From assembly GCF_050563535.1 (NCBI RefSeq), contig NZ_JBNXUO010000018.1, forward strand, positions 32,963-96,962: a stretch of DNA of 64,000 nucleotides. Reading direction: 5' to 3'. Made by a program: the position numbers and the translations under genes. The notes under the pieces are model-generated. The model saw only the letters and a list, made by a program, of their open reading frames with translations. It did no database searches and was not told the DNA's origin. Every line of letters starts with the position of its first letter. Position 1 is the first letter of the stretch. Below, in pieces: positions 15,492 to 25,067 of this stretch. The stretch is from Falsiroseomonas sp050563535. GTDB lineage: Bacteria > Pseudomonadota > Alphaproteobacteria > Acetobacterales > Acetobacteraceae.

Positions 15492-16232
15492 GCGCGCTCC
15501 AGACCCGCGGGCTGACGCGCCGCTTCGGCGGCTTCACGGCGGTGGACCGCGTGGACTTCACCCTCGCGCCCGGCGCGCGCCATGCGCTGATCGGGCCGAA
15601 CGGCGCGGGCAAGACCACCTTCGTCAACCTGCTGGCCGGGGCGCTCGCGCCGTCCTCGGGCCGGGTTTCGCTGCTGGGGGAGGATGTCACCGGCCTGCCG
15701 CAGCACCTCCGCGCAAGACGTGGCCTGGCGCGCACGTACCAGGTGAACCAGCTTTTCCCCGACCTCACGCCGCTCGATTCCGTCACGCTCGCCATCGCCG
15801 AGCGCGAGGGCGCGGGCGCGACCTGGTGGCGGCCGCTGCGCGGCATGGCGCGGCTGCGGGACGAGGCCGCGCGCCTGCTGGCCGGGCTGCATTTCCCGGA
15901 GGCCGACAGCGCGCGCCCCGCCTCCGACCTGCCCTATGGAAGGCAGCGCCTGCTGGAGATCGCCCTTGCCCTGGCCTGCCGCCCGCGCGTGCTGCTGCTG
16001 GACGAGCCCGCCGCCGGCGTCCCGCCCGCCGAGAGCCGGGAGGTGATGGACGCCGTCGCCGCCCTGCCGTCCGACGTCGCGGTGCTGCTGATCGAGCACG
16101 ACATGGACCTGGTCTTCCGCTTCGCCGAGCGCATCACCGTGCTCGCCTTCGGCACGGTCCTGGCCGAGGGCGCGCCCGACGCCGTCGCCCGCGACCCCCG
16201 CGTGCGCGAGGCCTATCTGGGGGAGGCCGCGG

Positions 16233-16240
<8 letters not shown>
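15488..16240 (+). CDS. Liv-type ABC transporter ATPase, LivG-like
   Basis: An ATPase of 250 residues with Walker A GPNGAGKTT near residue 38, an LPYGRQRLLEIA signature region in place of LSGGQ, Walker B VLLLDEPAAG, and switch His in LLIEHDMD. The GTG start overlaps the LivM stop by four bases. The divergent signature (PYGRQR) is normal for LivG proteins. Confidence 0.94.
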
Positions 16241-16940
<700 letters not shown>

Positions 16941-16952
16941 GGACACGCACCC

Positions 16953-18062
16953 ATGCCCGACGGCAAGCCACCCTTCCGCGCCGACCATGTCGGCAGCCTG
17001 CTGCGCCCGATGGAACTGCGCGAGGCCCGCGCCGCGCAGGCCGCCGGCACGATGACCGCCGAGGCGCTGCGCGCCGTCGAGGACCGCTGCATCCGCGACG
17101 CCATCGCGAAGCAGAAGGAGATCGGCCTGAAGGCCGTGACGGATGGCGAGTTCCGCCGCGCCTTCTGGCATTTCGACTTCCTCGCGAAGCTCGGCGGCGT
17201 CGAGATGTACGAGAGCGACCAGGGCATCCAGTTCAAGGGCGGCCAGACCAAGGCGTACGGGCTGAAGGTGAAGGACCGCATCCGCTACGTCCCGCACCCC
17301 TTCGTGCCGGACTACCGCTTCGTGCACGCCAATGCCGGTGGGGCCACGCCGAAGATCACCATCCCCTCGCCTTCCGTGCTGCATTTCCGCGGCGGGCGCC
17401 GCGCGGTGGACACGCACACCTATCCGGACATGGACGGCTTCTTCGCCGATCTCGGCCAGGCCTATGCCGATGCGGTGGCGGATTTCGCGCAGGCGGGCTG
17501 CCGCTACCTCCAGCTCGACGAGGTGAACATCGCCTATCTCTGCGACCCCGAGCAGATCGCCGGCCTGAAGGCCCGCGGCGAGGAGGTGGAGGGGCTGCTG
17601 GAGAAATACGCCACCATGATCAACCGCGCCATCGATGCGCGGCCGGCCGACATGGTGGTGTCCATGCATCTCTGCCGCGGCAACTTCCGCTCGATGCACA
17701 TCGCGTCCGGCGGCTACGACCCGGTGGCGGAAGTGCTGTTCAACCGCATCAACGTCGACGCCTACTTCATGGAATACGACGACGAACGGTCGGGCAGCTT
17801 CGCGCCGCTGCGCTTCCTGCCGAAGGGCAAGACGGTGGTGCTCGGCCTCGTCACCTCGAAGCGGGGCGAGCTGGAGAGCAAGGACCTGCTGAAGCGCCGG
17901 ATCGAGGAGGCGGCGAGGCACGCGCCGCTCGACCAGCTCGCGATCAGCCCGCAATGCGGCTTCGCCTCCACCGAGGAAGGCAACACCCTGACGGTGGAGG
18001 AGCAGTGGGCGAAGCTGTCCCGCTGCGTCGAGGTCGCGCGCGAGGTCTGGGGCGAGGTGTAG
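16953..18062 (+). CDS. cobalamin-independent methionine synthase II-like (YxjG/YxjH-type) protein
   Basis: A protein of 369 residues related to the C-terminal catalytic barrel of MetE. FRADHVGSLLRP is at the N-terminus. The zinc-ligand positions appear as His and Cys in SMHLCRGN and Cys in ISPQCGF, with an acidic LDEVN in between. It lacks the N-terminal MetE domain, as usual for this subfamily. Members with known roles move methyl groups from odd donors (for example dealkylating S- or O-methyl compounds), but most are uncharacterised. Its place 12 bases behind an intact Liv importer suggests it acts on the imported compound. Confidence 0.85.
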   Translation: MPDGKPPFRADHVGSLLRPMELREARAAQAAGTMTAEALRAVEDRCIRDAIAKQKEIGLKAVTDGEFRRAFWHFDFLAKLGGVEMYESDQGIQFKGGQTKAYGLKVKDRIRYVPHPFVPDYRFVHANAGGATPKITIPSPSVLHFRGGRRAVDTHTYPDMDGFFADLGQAYADAVADFAQAGCRYLQLDEVNIAYLCDPEQIAGLKARGEEVEGLLEKYATMINRAIDARPADMVVSMHLCRGNFRSMHIASGGYDPVAEVLFNRINVDAYFMEYDDERSGSFAPLRFLPKGKTVVLGLVTSKRGELESKDLLKRRIEEAARHAPLDQLAISPQCGFASTEEGNTLTVEEQWAKLSRCVEVAREVWGEV

Positions 18063-18071
18063 GCCCTGCTT

Positions 18072-18097
18072 CCCTCCCCCGCCCTGGCGGGGGAGGG
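18072..18097. terminator. bidirectional hairpin between convergent genes
   Basis: CCCTCCCCCGCC and GGCGGGGGAGGG form a perfect 12-base match with only two bases between them. It lies between the MetE-like stop (18062) and the convergent dehydrogenase stop (18112). The same C-rich/G-rich hairpin type recurs at 61367-61391, also between convergent genes. Confidence 0.6.
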
Positions 18098-18111
18098 GTC
18101 CGGGGGGCAGC

Positions 18112-18969
18112 CTATCCGTTCACCACCGTCCCGCCATTCGGGTGCAGCACCTGGCCGCTGATGTAGCTGCTGTCGAGGTTGCTCGCGAGGAACAGGTAGC
18201 TCGGCGCCACCTCGTCGGGCTGGCCCGCGCGGCCCATCGGCGCGCTCTTGCCGTGCTCGGCGGTGCGTTCCTCGCTGAAGCTCGCCGGGATCAGCGGCGT
18301 CCAGATCGGGCCGGGCGCCACCGCGTTCACGCGGATGCCCTTCTCCTGCAGCGACTTCGCCAGCGCCCGCGTGAAGGCGACGATGGCGCCCTTGGTGCTG
18401 GAATAGTCGATCAGCGTCGGGTTGCCCTGGTAGGCGGTGATGCTGGTGGTGTTGACGATGGCGCTGCCCTCCTTCAGGTGCGGCAGGGCGGCCTTGGTCA
18501 TCCACATCATGCCGAGGATGTTGGTGCGGAAGGTCCGCTCCACCTGCGCCACGGAAATCTCGGAGAAGTCCTCGCACACATGCTGCTCGGCCGCGTTGTT
18601 CACCAGGATGTCGAGCCGGCCGAGGCGTTCGACCGCCTGCTTCGCCGCGTCCTGGCAGAATTGAGGGTCGCCGATGTCGCCCGCGATGGCGATGCAGCGC
18701 CGGCCCTCGGCCTCGATCAGGCGCTGCGTGTCCCGCGCGTCCTCCGCCTCGTCGAGGTAGAGGATCGCGACATCCGCGCCTTCCTTCGCGAAGCCGATGG
18801 CAACGGCGCGGCCGATGCCGGAATCGCCCCCCGTCACCAGCGCGACCTTGCCGGTGAACTTGCCGCTTCCGCGCCAGTTCTCCATGGCGGAAGCCGGGCG
18901 CGGCGTCATCTCGGATTCACGTCCCGGCTGGTGGGACTGGGATTGCGGGGGCTGCGGCGTGTCGGTCAT
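18112..18969 (-). CDS. short-chain dehydrogenase/reductase (YhdF/YgHD-like)
   Basis: An SDR of 285 residues with a disordered Gln/Pro-rich N-terminus of about 35 residues. Then come the cofactor motif TGGDSGIG, NNAA in DILVNNAAEQ, the catalytic YSSTK and NAVAPGPIWTPL. The N-terminal extension and the HPNGGTVVNG ending match the stress-associated SDR group (Bacillus YhdF/YdaD-like), whose substrates are unknown. The gene is convergent with the transporter operon and divergent from the CoA-binding protein. Confidence 0.9.
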   Translation of the reverse strand: MTDTPQPPQSQSHQPGRESEMTPRPASAMENWRGSGKFTGKVALVTGGDSGIGRAVAIGFAKEGADVAILYLDEAEDARDTQRLIEAEGRRCIAIAGDIGDPQFCQDAAKQAVERLGRLDILVNNAAEQHVCEDFSEISVAQVERTFRTNILGMMWMTKAALPHLKEGSAIVNTTSITAYQGNPTLIDYSSTKGAIVAFTRALAKSLQEKGIRVNAVAPGPIWTPLIPASFSEERTAEHGKSAPMGRAGQPDEVAPSYLFLASNLDSSYISGQVLHPNGGTVVNG

Positions 18970-19073
18970 GGCGGGGTCTCCGGCTTGTGCCCGCCGGCAA
19001 CGGGGCGCCCGCCCGCGCGGTTCCGGGCCCGCCCGCCATCGCAACGCTGCGCACGAAGCTGAGGGACCAGCCC

Positions 19074-19496
19074 ATGACCGATGCCGAGATCCGCGACCTG
19101 CTGCTCTCCACCCGCCGCATCGCCGTGGTCGGCGCCTCCGACCGGCCCGGCCGGCCGAGCCATGGCGTGTTCGGCTTCCTCCTCGCCCGCGGCTACGACG
19201 CGACCCCGGTGAACCCGGTGCTGGCGGGGCGGGAGATCCATGGCCGCGCCGTCGCCGCCGGGCTCGATGCCGCGGCCCCGCTCGACATGGTGGATGTCTT
19301 CCGCCGCAGCACGGAGGCCGGGGCGGTGGTGGACGAGGCGATCCGGCTCGGCGCGCGGTCGGTCTGGCTGCAGCTCGGCGTGGTGGACGGGGCCGCGGCG
19401 GAGCGTGCGCGGGCGGCGGGGCTGCGGGTGGTGATGGACCGCTGCCCGGTGATCGAATGGCGGCGGCTCGGCCTGCCCGCCCGCATCGCGGGGTGA
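19074..19496 (+). CDS. CoA-binding domain protein, YccU-like
   Basis: A single Rossmann-type CoA-binding domain of 140 residues. IAVVGASDRPGRPSHGVFGFL is at residues 15-35, and VNPVLAGREIHG, VDVFRRS and VMDRCPVIEW follow. Stand-alone members of this family are conserved in proteobacteria but have no settled role. GGGACCAG precedes the ATG weakly. Confidence 0.88.
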   Translation: MTDAEIRDLLLSTRRIAVVGASDRPGRPSHGVFGFLLARGYDATPVNPVLAGREIHGRAVAAGLDAAAPLDMVDVFRRSTEAGAVVDEAIRLGARSVWLQLGVVDGAAAERARAAGLRVVMDRCPVIEWRRLGLPARIAG

Positions 19497-19661
19497 CGAA
19501 GGGTGACCGGATCGGAACGGTCGCCCTCCCCCGCTTGAAACCCTGGCGGAACCGGCCAATCTGCATGACAAGCCGGTAAGGATTCACGGGATCCCCGCCG
19601 GCGATCGCATCGGCCCGGCCGGGCCCGGCCCGGACGCCAGGAGAGAGAGGGACACACGCCC

Positions 19662-20387
19662 ATGACCGACGAGGAACGCCGCATCATCACCGGCTATGTG
19701 GAGCGGGTGAGCGGCGCGGCGCAGCAGGCGCCGGCCCGTCCGGCCTCGCCCTGGGGCGCGCTCGGCGGCCAGCAGCAGCAGCCGGCCGCGCAGCCCCTGC
19801 CGCCGGTGGACCCGGAGGCCGACCGGCTGATCGCCGACCTGTTCGCCCGCTACCCGGAAGCGCGCTACCGCATCACCCAGACCGCCTTCGTGCAGGAGCA
19901 CGCGCTGGTCGAGATGCAGAACCGCATCCAGCAGCTGGAATGGGAGGTGGAGAATGCCCGCCGCCAGGGCCAGGCGACGCAGAACCGCGGCATGCTCGGC
20001 GGGCTGTTCGGCGGCGGCGGGTCCCGCCCCGCGCCGATGCCGCCCCGCCCGCAGCCCCAGTATCCGCCGGGCTACAACCCGGCCGCGATGCAGCAGGGCG
20101 GCGGCCGCGGCTTCCTCGGCACCGCGATGATGACGGCGGTCGGCGTGGCCGGCGGCATGATGCTGGGCAACGCGCTGATGGGCGCCTTCGCGGGCGGCGG
20201 CGCCGCGCAGGCGGCGGAAGCGGCGGGGGCGGGCGCCTTCGGGCAGGATGCCGTGCCGACCTCCTCCCCCTGGACCGACCCGGGCGCGGCCGCGCAGAAC
20301 GACGCACAGCCGATGGCCGACGACGCGCAGGCCTATGGCGACGACGCCGGCGCCTATGAGGATGGCGGCTACGACGAGGAGGTCTGA
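19662..20387 (+). CDS. DUF2076 protein
   Basis: The protein has 241 residues. It begins MTDEERRIITGYVERV, the family's N-terminal helix, with ADRLIADLFARYPEARYRITQTAFVQE and a coiled-coil segment near residues 80-105. A Gly-rich hydrophobic stretch (GRGFLGTAMMTAVGVAGGMMLGNALMG) and an acidic tail end it. Such proteins are found in many alphaproteobacteria and are suspected envelope-associated proteins; the function is unknown. AGGAGAGAGAGG upstream is a clear ribosome-binding region. An intrinsic terminator follows at 20525. Confidence 0.85.
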   Translation: MTDEERRIITGYVERVSGAAQQAPARPASPWGALGGQQQQPAAQPLPPVDPEADRLIADLFARYPEARYRITQTAFVQEHALVEMQNRIQQLEWEVENARRQGQATQNRGMLGGLFGGGGSRPAPMPPRPQPQYPPGYNPAAMQQGGGRGFLGTAMMTAVGVAGGMMLGNALMGAFAGGGAAQAAEAAGAGAFGQDAVPTSSPWTDPGAAAQNDAQPMADDAQAYGDDAGAYEDGGYDEEV

Positions 20388-20401
20388 TCCCGGCCAGAAT
20401 C

Positions 20402-20498
20402 GAAGGTGATCCGCTGGCGGCGTGCGAAGCCCGCCGAGCCGCCGAATGGCGGCCGCCGCAAGTGCGGCGAGCCAAGGCTGCGGATGCGGCCGCCCGGC
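20402..20498 (-). repeat. dispersed intergenic structured repeat, copy B
   Basis: This is the inverted second copy (97 bases) of the element at 10297-10396, 90 % identical. The hairpins are conserved: GCCGC-AAGT-GCGGC at 20455-20468 and GCCGCC-GAAT-GGCGGC at 20438-20453 (plus-strand reading). It starts 15 bases after the DUF2076 stop and precedes the intrinsic terminator, so it is probably transcribed at the 3' end of that mRNA. Confidence 0.75.
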
Positions 20499-20524
20499 AC
20501 TTGAGGGCACGAAGAAGCATACGG

Positions 20525-20551
20525 CCCCGGCGCGAAGGCGCCGGGGTTTTT
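20525..20551 (+). terminator. intrinsic terminator of the DUF2076 gene
   Basis: CCCCGGCGC-GAAG-GCGCCGGGG makes a perfect 9-base stem with a 4-base loop, followed directly by TTTTT. This is the best textbook rho-independent terminator in the window. Confidence 0.9.
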
Positions 20552-20613
20552 CTTGGCCGCGCCGCCGCAGCGCGGTTGATCCGCGGGCCAGGCCGGTTCA
20601 CCTCTGCCCGGCC

Positions 20614-21459
20614 ATGCGCCTTCCCGACCTCGACCTCGACCTGCTGCGCTGCTTCGTCATGGTGGCGGAACAGGGCGGCTTCACCGCGGCCGGCCAGGCG
20701 CTGGGGCTGACGCAATCGGCCGTCAGCCTGAAGGTGAAGCGGCTGGAGGACATCGTCCGCCGCCCCGTCTTCCGCCGCACCAGCCGCAGCGTCGCCCTGA
20801 CGGCGGATGGCGAGACGCTGCTGGCCTATGCCCGCCGCCTGCTCGCCCTGAATGACGAGGCGGTGCGCCGGCTCGTCGCGCCGCCCGTGGCGGGACGGCT
20901 GCGGCTGGGCGTCGCGGACCATTTCGTGCCCCGCAGCCTGGGGCACATCCTGTCCCGCTTCGCGCGCGCCTATCCCGAGGTCCGGCTGGAGGTGGAGGTC
21001 GGCCGCAGCCACGACCTCCGCGCCCGCCAGGCCGAAGGCGGGCTCGACCTGGTGCTGGGCAAGCGGCGCGACGGGGAGGTGGCGGGCACCCATGTCTGGA
21101 CCGAGACAGTGGTCTGGGCCGCGGCGCCGGACTGGTCCGCCCCGCCGGGCCGCCCGCTGCCGCTGGCCCTGCTGCCGGAAGGCTGCATGTTCCGCGAACG
21201 CGCCCTGAAGGCACTGGCCCGCGCCGGCCTTCCGGGAGAGACGGTGTTCACCTGCGACAGCCTGCTCGGCCTTGCCGCCGCCGCGCAGGCGGGCTTCGCG
21301 CTGACCGTGCTGGGCCGCCGCGGCTTCCCGCCGGGGCTGGAGGAGGTGGCCGGGCTGCCGCCGCTCGGCGAGGTGGAGATGGCACTGTTCGGCGACGCCG
21401 CAGGCCGCCACCAGTTGGTCGAGCCGCTGGTGAGCTTCATCCGGGAGAGTCTTGGTTGA
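20614..21459 (+). CDS. LysR-family transcriptional regulator
   Basis: The protein has 281 residues. An N-terminal helix-turn-helix (GGFTAAGQALGLTQSAVSLKVKRLE, about residues 22-46) is followed by RLRLGVADHFVPRSLG opening the effector domain. Only the ATG at 20614 gives a normal LysR N-terminus; upstream in-frame codons cross the repeat and terminator. It is not divergent from its neighbour but lies 114 bases before an MFS gene on the same strand, which may be its target. Confidence 0.88.
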   Translation: MRLPDLDLDLLRCFVMVAEQGGFTAAGQALGLTQSAVSLKVKRLEDIVRRPVFRRTSRSVALTADGETLLAYARRLLALNDEAVRRLVAPPVAGRLRLGVADHFVPRSLGHILSRFARAYPEVRLEVEVGRSHDLRARQAEGGLDLVLGKRRDGEVAGTHVWTETVVWAAAPDWSAPPGRPLPLALLPEGCMFRERALKALARAGLPGETVFTCDSLLGLAAAAQAGFALTVLGRRGFPPGLEEVAGLPPLGEVEMALFGDAAGRHQLVEPLVSFIRESLG

Positions 21460-21573
21460 TGCCCTCGATCGGCGGGCGCGCGCTTCGCGCGGCGCGGCCG
21501 CCCCGGCCGCGATTGACCCCCGCGGCCGGGGGGCGCAGGGTCGGCGCGTCCAAGCCATGAGGCCGCACGCGGC

Positions 21574-22806
21574 ATGACCGCCGATCCCACCCCGCACCCG
21601 CAAGCGCGCGATGCGAAGATCCTCACCCTGATCGGCTTCGGTCATTTCCTCAGCCATTTCTACATGCTCTGCCTGCCGCCGCTGTTCCTGACCTGGCGGG
21701 CGGAGTTCGATGTCAGCTACGCCGAGCTCGGCCTGTCCTTCGCGCTGATGAGCGCGGTAACGGCGGCATTGCAGACCCCGGTCGGCTTCCTGGTGGACCG
21801 CCACGGCGCGCGGCCCTACCTGGTGGGCGGCGTGGTGCTGATGGGGCTGTGCATCGCGGCGATGGCGCTGGCGCCCAACTACTGGGTGATCCTCGGCCTG
21901 GCGGTGCTGTCGGGCGTCGGCAATTCGGTGATCCACCCGGCGGACTACGCCATCCTCGGCGCGTCCATCGACAAGTCGCGCATCGGGCGCGCCTTCGCGC
22001 TGCACACCTTCAGCGGCAATCTCGGCTTCGCCTTCGCGCCGCCGGTCGTCGCCGGGCTGCTCTACGTGATGGACTGGCGGCCGATGCTCGCCATGCTCGG
22101 CCTGCTGTCCATCCCGGTCGCGCTGGCGATCCTGTGGCAGAGCCGCATCCTGGCCGACCACACGCAGCGCAAGGCGCGGGAAGCCGGGCCGACCGGCCGC
22201 GAACTTCTGCTGTCCCGCCCCATCCTGCTGTTCTTCGGCTTCTTCCTGCTGACGGCGATGGCCGGCAGCATCATCCAGGCCTTCTCCATCACCGTGCTCG
22301 GCAAGCTGTGGGGCACGCCGGTCGCGGTCGCGTCCCTGGCGCTGACGGGCTACATGGCGGGGGCCACGGGGGGGACGCTGATCGGCGGCTGGTTCGCCGA
22401 CCGGTCGAAGAAGCACTTCGCCTTCATCGTCTCCCTCTCGCTGGTCAGCGCGACGCTGCTGATGGTGCTGGGCCTGGTGCCGATGCCGGAGGTGCTGATC
22501 CCCATCGTCGCGACCCTGGCGGGCATCACGCTCGGCTCCTCGCGCACACCGCGGGACGTGATGCTGAAGGATGCGATCCCGCCGGGGCAGATGGGCAAGG
22601 TCTTCGGCTTCGTCTCCTCCGGCCTGCCGCTGGGCGGCGCGATCACGCCGGCGCCGGTGGGCTGGCTGATCGACCTCGGGCTGGCGCAGGTGGTGCTGCC
22701 GCTGGCGGCGCTGCTGCTGCTGGCCTCGCTTCTCTGCATGGGCACGGCGGCGGGGGCCGCGCGGGCCGAACGGGCCGCCCGGCAGGCCGCGGTGCCGGCG
22801 GAATAG
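21574..22806 (+). CDS. MFS transporter
   Basis: A 12-segment carrier of 410 residues. FGHFLSHFYMLCLPPLF opens the first helix, as in Fsr-type and related drug/anion MFS proteins, and the A-motif-like GFLVDRHGARPYL lies between helices 2 and 3. GGWFADRSKKHFAF is its repeat in the second half. The substrate is unknown. The gene is four bases from the UPF0126 gene. Confidence 0.88.
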   Translation: MTADPTPHPQARDAKILTLIGFGHFLSHFYMLCLPPLFLTWRAEFDVSYAELGLSFALMSAVTAALQTPVGFLVDRHGARPYLVGGVVLMGLCIAAMALAPNYWVILGLAVLSGVGNSVIHPADYAILGASIDKSRIGRAFALHTFSGNLGFAFAPPVVAGLLYVMDWRPMLAMLGLLSIPVALAILWQSRILADHTQRKAREAGPTGRELLLSRPILLFFGFFLLTAMAGSIIQAFSITVLGKLWGTPVAVASLALTGYMAGATGGTLIGGWFADRSKKHFAFIVSLSLVSATLLMVLGLVPMPEVLIPIVATLAGITLGSSRTPRDVMLKDAIPPGQMGKVFGFVSSGLPLGGAITPAPVGWLIDLGLAQVVLPLAALLLLASLLCMGTAAGAARAERAARQAAVPAE

Positions 22807-22810
22807 CGTC

Positions 22811-23458
22811 TTGGGCGGCCTGGATACGGCGCTGCGGCTGCTGGACTGGCTCGGCATCGCGGTCTTCGCGGCGTCCGGCGCGCTGGTGGCCAGCCGGAAG
22901 CAGATGGATGCGGTGGGCTTCGTCGCCATCGCCGTCATCACCGGCTTCGGCGGCGGCACGCTGCGCGACCTGCTGCTGGGGCGCACGCCGGTCTTCTGGC
23001 TGCGGGCGCCGGAACTGCTGGGCATCGCGGCCGCTGCGGGGGTCTTCGTCTTCTTCACCGCGCATCTGGTCGAAAGCCGCTTCCGCGCGCTGCTCTGGGC
23101 CGATGCCGTGGGCCTGTCGCTCTATGCCGTGGTGGGGGCGGAGATCGCGCTGGTCGCGGGGGCCGATCCCTGGGCGGCGGTCTTCCTCGGCATGGTGACC
23201 GCGACCGGCGGCGGCATCATCCGCGACGTGGTCTGCAACGAGCTGCCGCTGATCCTGCGGCGGGAGATCTACATCACCGCCGCCGTCGCCGCCGCGGCCG
23301 CCTATGTTGCGCTGCGCCTGGCGCCGCTGCCGCGCGACCTGGCGCTGGTGGCCGGCATCGCGGTGGGCTTCGGGACGCGGGGGGCCGCGATTTGGTACGG
23401 CTGGTCGCTGCCGTCCTACCGCGGGCGCCCGCCGCGGGACTACCCGGACGGGCGCTGA
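22811..23458 (+). CDS. UPF0126/TRIC-type cation channel protein
   Basis: A membrane protein of 215 residues made of two copies of the UPF0126 unit. Each has a Gly-rich turn followed by Arg-Asp: GFGGGTLRDLLLG near residue 46 and TGGGIIRDVVCNE near 136. Prokaryotic TRIC proteins with this motif form trimeric potassium-permeable channels. A TTG start at 22811 was taken because the hydrophobic first helix begins just after it. Confidence 0.85.
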   Translation: MGGLDTALRLLDWLGIAVFAASGALVASRKQMDAVGFVAIAVITGFGGGTLRDLLLGRTPVFWLRAPELLGIAAAAGVFVFFTAHLVESRFRALLWADAVGLSLYAVVGAEIALVAGADPWAAVFLGMVTATGGGIIRDVVCNELPLILRREIYITAAVAAAAAYVALRLAPLPRDLALVAGIAVGFGTRGAAIWYGWSLPSYRGRPPRDYPDGR

Positions 23459-23477
23459 GGCCGGATGCCCCCGCCCG

Positions 23478-23903
23478 CTACCCGCAGCGGCCGGCCGCGT
23501 CGGGCGCCGCGAACCCCTCGAACTCCGCCAGATGGGCCCGCGCCTCCACCCAGCGCAGTTCCCGTCGGCCGGGAAGGATCTCCGCCTCGCCCTCGATGAC
23601 GCGGCGGGCATCGAGCACGGATGGGCGCGCGTAGCGCAGCAGGAGCCCGTCCGCCCCCTGTTCCCAGCGCATGATCGGCACGGTGCGGCAGAACAGGAAC
23701 AGCTTCACGGACATCACCCCGCCGCCATCGGCCGCCAGCAGCACGCGCGCCGCGCCGCCATCGCCGTTCAGAAGGGCCGTCCGGCCGACCCAGGCGGGAA
23801 AGGGCGGCACCTCCGCCGGCAGCCGGGCGGCGGCCGCGCGCGCGCCGGGCACCAGCAGCAGGGGCAGCGCGAGCGCGCCGCGCCGGGAGGGGGATCGGAG
23901 CAT
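23478..23903 (-). CDS. secreted protein of unknown function
   Basis: A 141-residue open frame with a signal-like N-terminus (MLRSPSRRGALALPLLLVPGARAAAA). The body is mixed alpha/beta with FLFCRTVPIMRWEQ and a C-terminal Cys. I do not recognise a family. It follows the D-threonine-aldolase-like gene's divergent side, between convergent UPF0126 and the next minus-strand gene. The signal peptide and ATG support coding. Confidence 0.6.
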   Translation of the reverse strand: MLRSPSRRGALALPLLLVPGARAAAARLPAEVPPFPAWVGRTALLNGDGGAARVLLAADGGGVMSVKLFLFCRTVPIMRWEQGADGLLLRYARPSVLDARRVIEGEAEILPGRRELRWVEARAHLAEFEGFAAPDAAGRCG

Positions 23904-23951
23904 GATCGCAACGATACGCCGCGCCCCGCCGCCCCGCGACTGAAGGTTACG

Positions 23952-25067
23952 TCACCAGAAGTTCACCCGCATCCATTCGGCGACGACCTGCCCGCCGCGA
24001 AGGACATGGTAGCGGTCATGCGCCGCGGCGGTCAGGCAGACATGGTTGGGCGCGACGCGCAGCAGCGTCCCCACCGGCATCTCCTCCACCGGCAGGGCCG
24101 ATCCCTCCGCCGCGCGGACCTCGCCATGTTCCTGGTGGACCCGCACCACCATCGCGTCGCCGAGCGTCGGGCGGCCGTCGCGGTCCAGCACGCGGCCGAA
24201 CTTCCAGTCGCGCGGCGCGCCTTCCGTGCTGCGGTCCTTCGACAGCGCCAGCGCGCCGGCATCGACCAGCACCGCCCCGCGCGCCGGGTAGCGGCCGATG
24301 ACGGCGGACAGCACCGTCACCGCGATGTCGTCGGGCGGATGCGTGCCGATCTGCCCCTGGAGAAGGTCGCCCAGCATGTAGACGCCGGCCCGCATCTCCG
24401 TCACGCCGTCGAGGCTGCGCGCATGCATCGCGGTGGGCGAGGCGCCGGCCGAGACGATGCGCACCGCATGCCCCGCCATGCGCAGCCGCGCCGCGGCGCG
24501 GGTCAGGTTGGCGCGCTCCGCCTCCGCGATGTCGGCCATCGCTTCCTCGCTGCGCCCGGCATAGGAATGGCCGGAATGCGACAGCACGCCGGCCAGCCGG
24601 TCGCCCAGCACGGCGGCGATGCGCAGCAGCATGACGTTGTCGGGCGAGACGCCGGCCCGCCCCTCCCCCACATCCACCTCGACCAGGGTCGGAAGCCGGC
24701 CGGGATGGGCCGCGATGGCGGCGGCGGTGTCGAGGTCGTCGGTGATGACCTTGACGTCGTTGCCCGCCGCGTTCAGCGCCGCCACCGCATCCAGCTTCCG
24801 CGGCGTGATGCCGACGGCATAGACCTGGTCGCGGAAGCCGTGGTCGGCGAAGTGGCGCGCCTCGGCCAGCGTGCTGACGGTGATCGGTCCCTTCCCCGGC
24901 GCGGCGAGGTCCGCGACCTGCGCATTCTTCGCCGTCTTCATGTGCGGCCGCAGCGCCACGCCGGGATGCCGCGCCATCGCCCCCGCCATCCGCGCGATGT
25001 TGCGCTCCAGCACGTCGAGGTCGAGCAGCAGGCAGGGGGTGGGCAGGTCGTCGAGCGTGGTGGTCAC
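23952..25067 (-). CDS. D-threonine aldolase/D-serine dehydratase-like PLP enzyme (DSD1 family)
   Basis: An alanine-racemase-fold enzyme of 371 residues. The PLP lysine is Lys44 in RPHMKTAKN, and the C-terminal metal site is in PNHVCLTAAAHDRYHV, where His and Cys bind Zn or Mn in D-threonine aldolases and D-serine dehydratases. The start is GTG at 25067, overlapping the stop of the upstream PLP gene by four bases, so the pair is co-translated. It probably cleaves or dehydrates a D-beta-hydroxy amino acid; the exact substrate is open. Confidence 0.88.
   Translation of the reverse strand: MTTTLDDLPTPCLLLDLDVLERNIARMAGAMARHPGVALRPHMKTAKNAQVADLAAPGKGPITVSTLAEARHFADHGFRDQVYAVGITPRKLDAVAALNAAGNDVKVITDDLDTAAAIAAHPGRLPTLVEVDVGEGRAGVSPDNVMLLRIAAVLGDRLAGVLSHSGHSYAGRSEEAMADIAEAERANLTRAAARLRMAGHAVRIVSAGASPTAMHARSLDGVTEMRAGVYMLGDLLQGQIGTHPPDDIAVTVLSAVIGRYPARGAVLVDAGALALSKDRSTEGAPRDWKFGRVLDRDGRPTLGDAMVVRVHQEHGEVRAAEGSALPVEEMPVGTLLRVAPNHVCLTAAAHDRYHVLRGGQVVAEWMRVNFW

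Noticed and set aside
19873..23058. Minus-strand 1061-residue open frame
   Set aside because: It is antisense to DUF2076, LysR and MFS genes, has Arg/Gln/Ala-rich low-complexity translation and crosses the terminator and repeat. A typical high-GC shadow.
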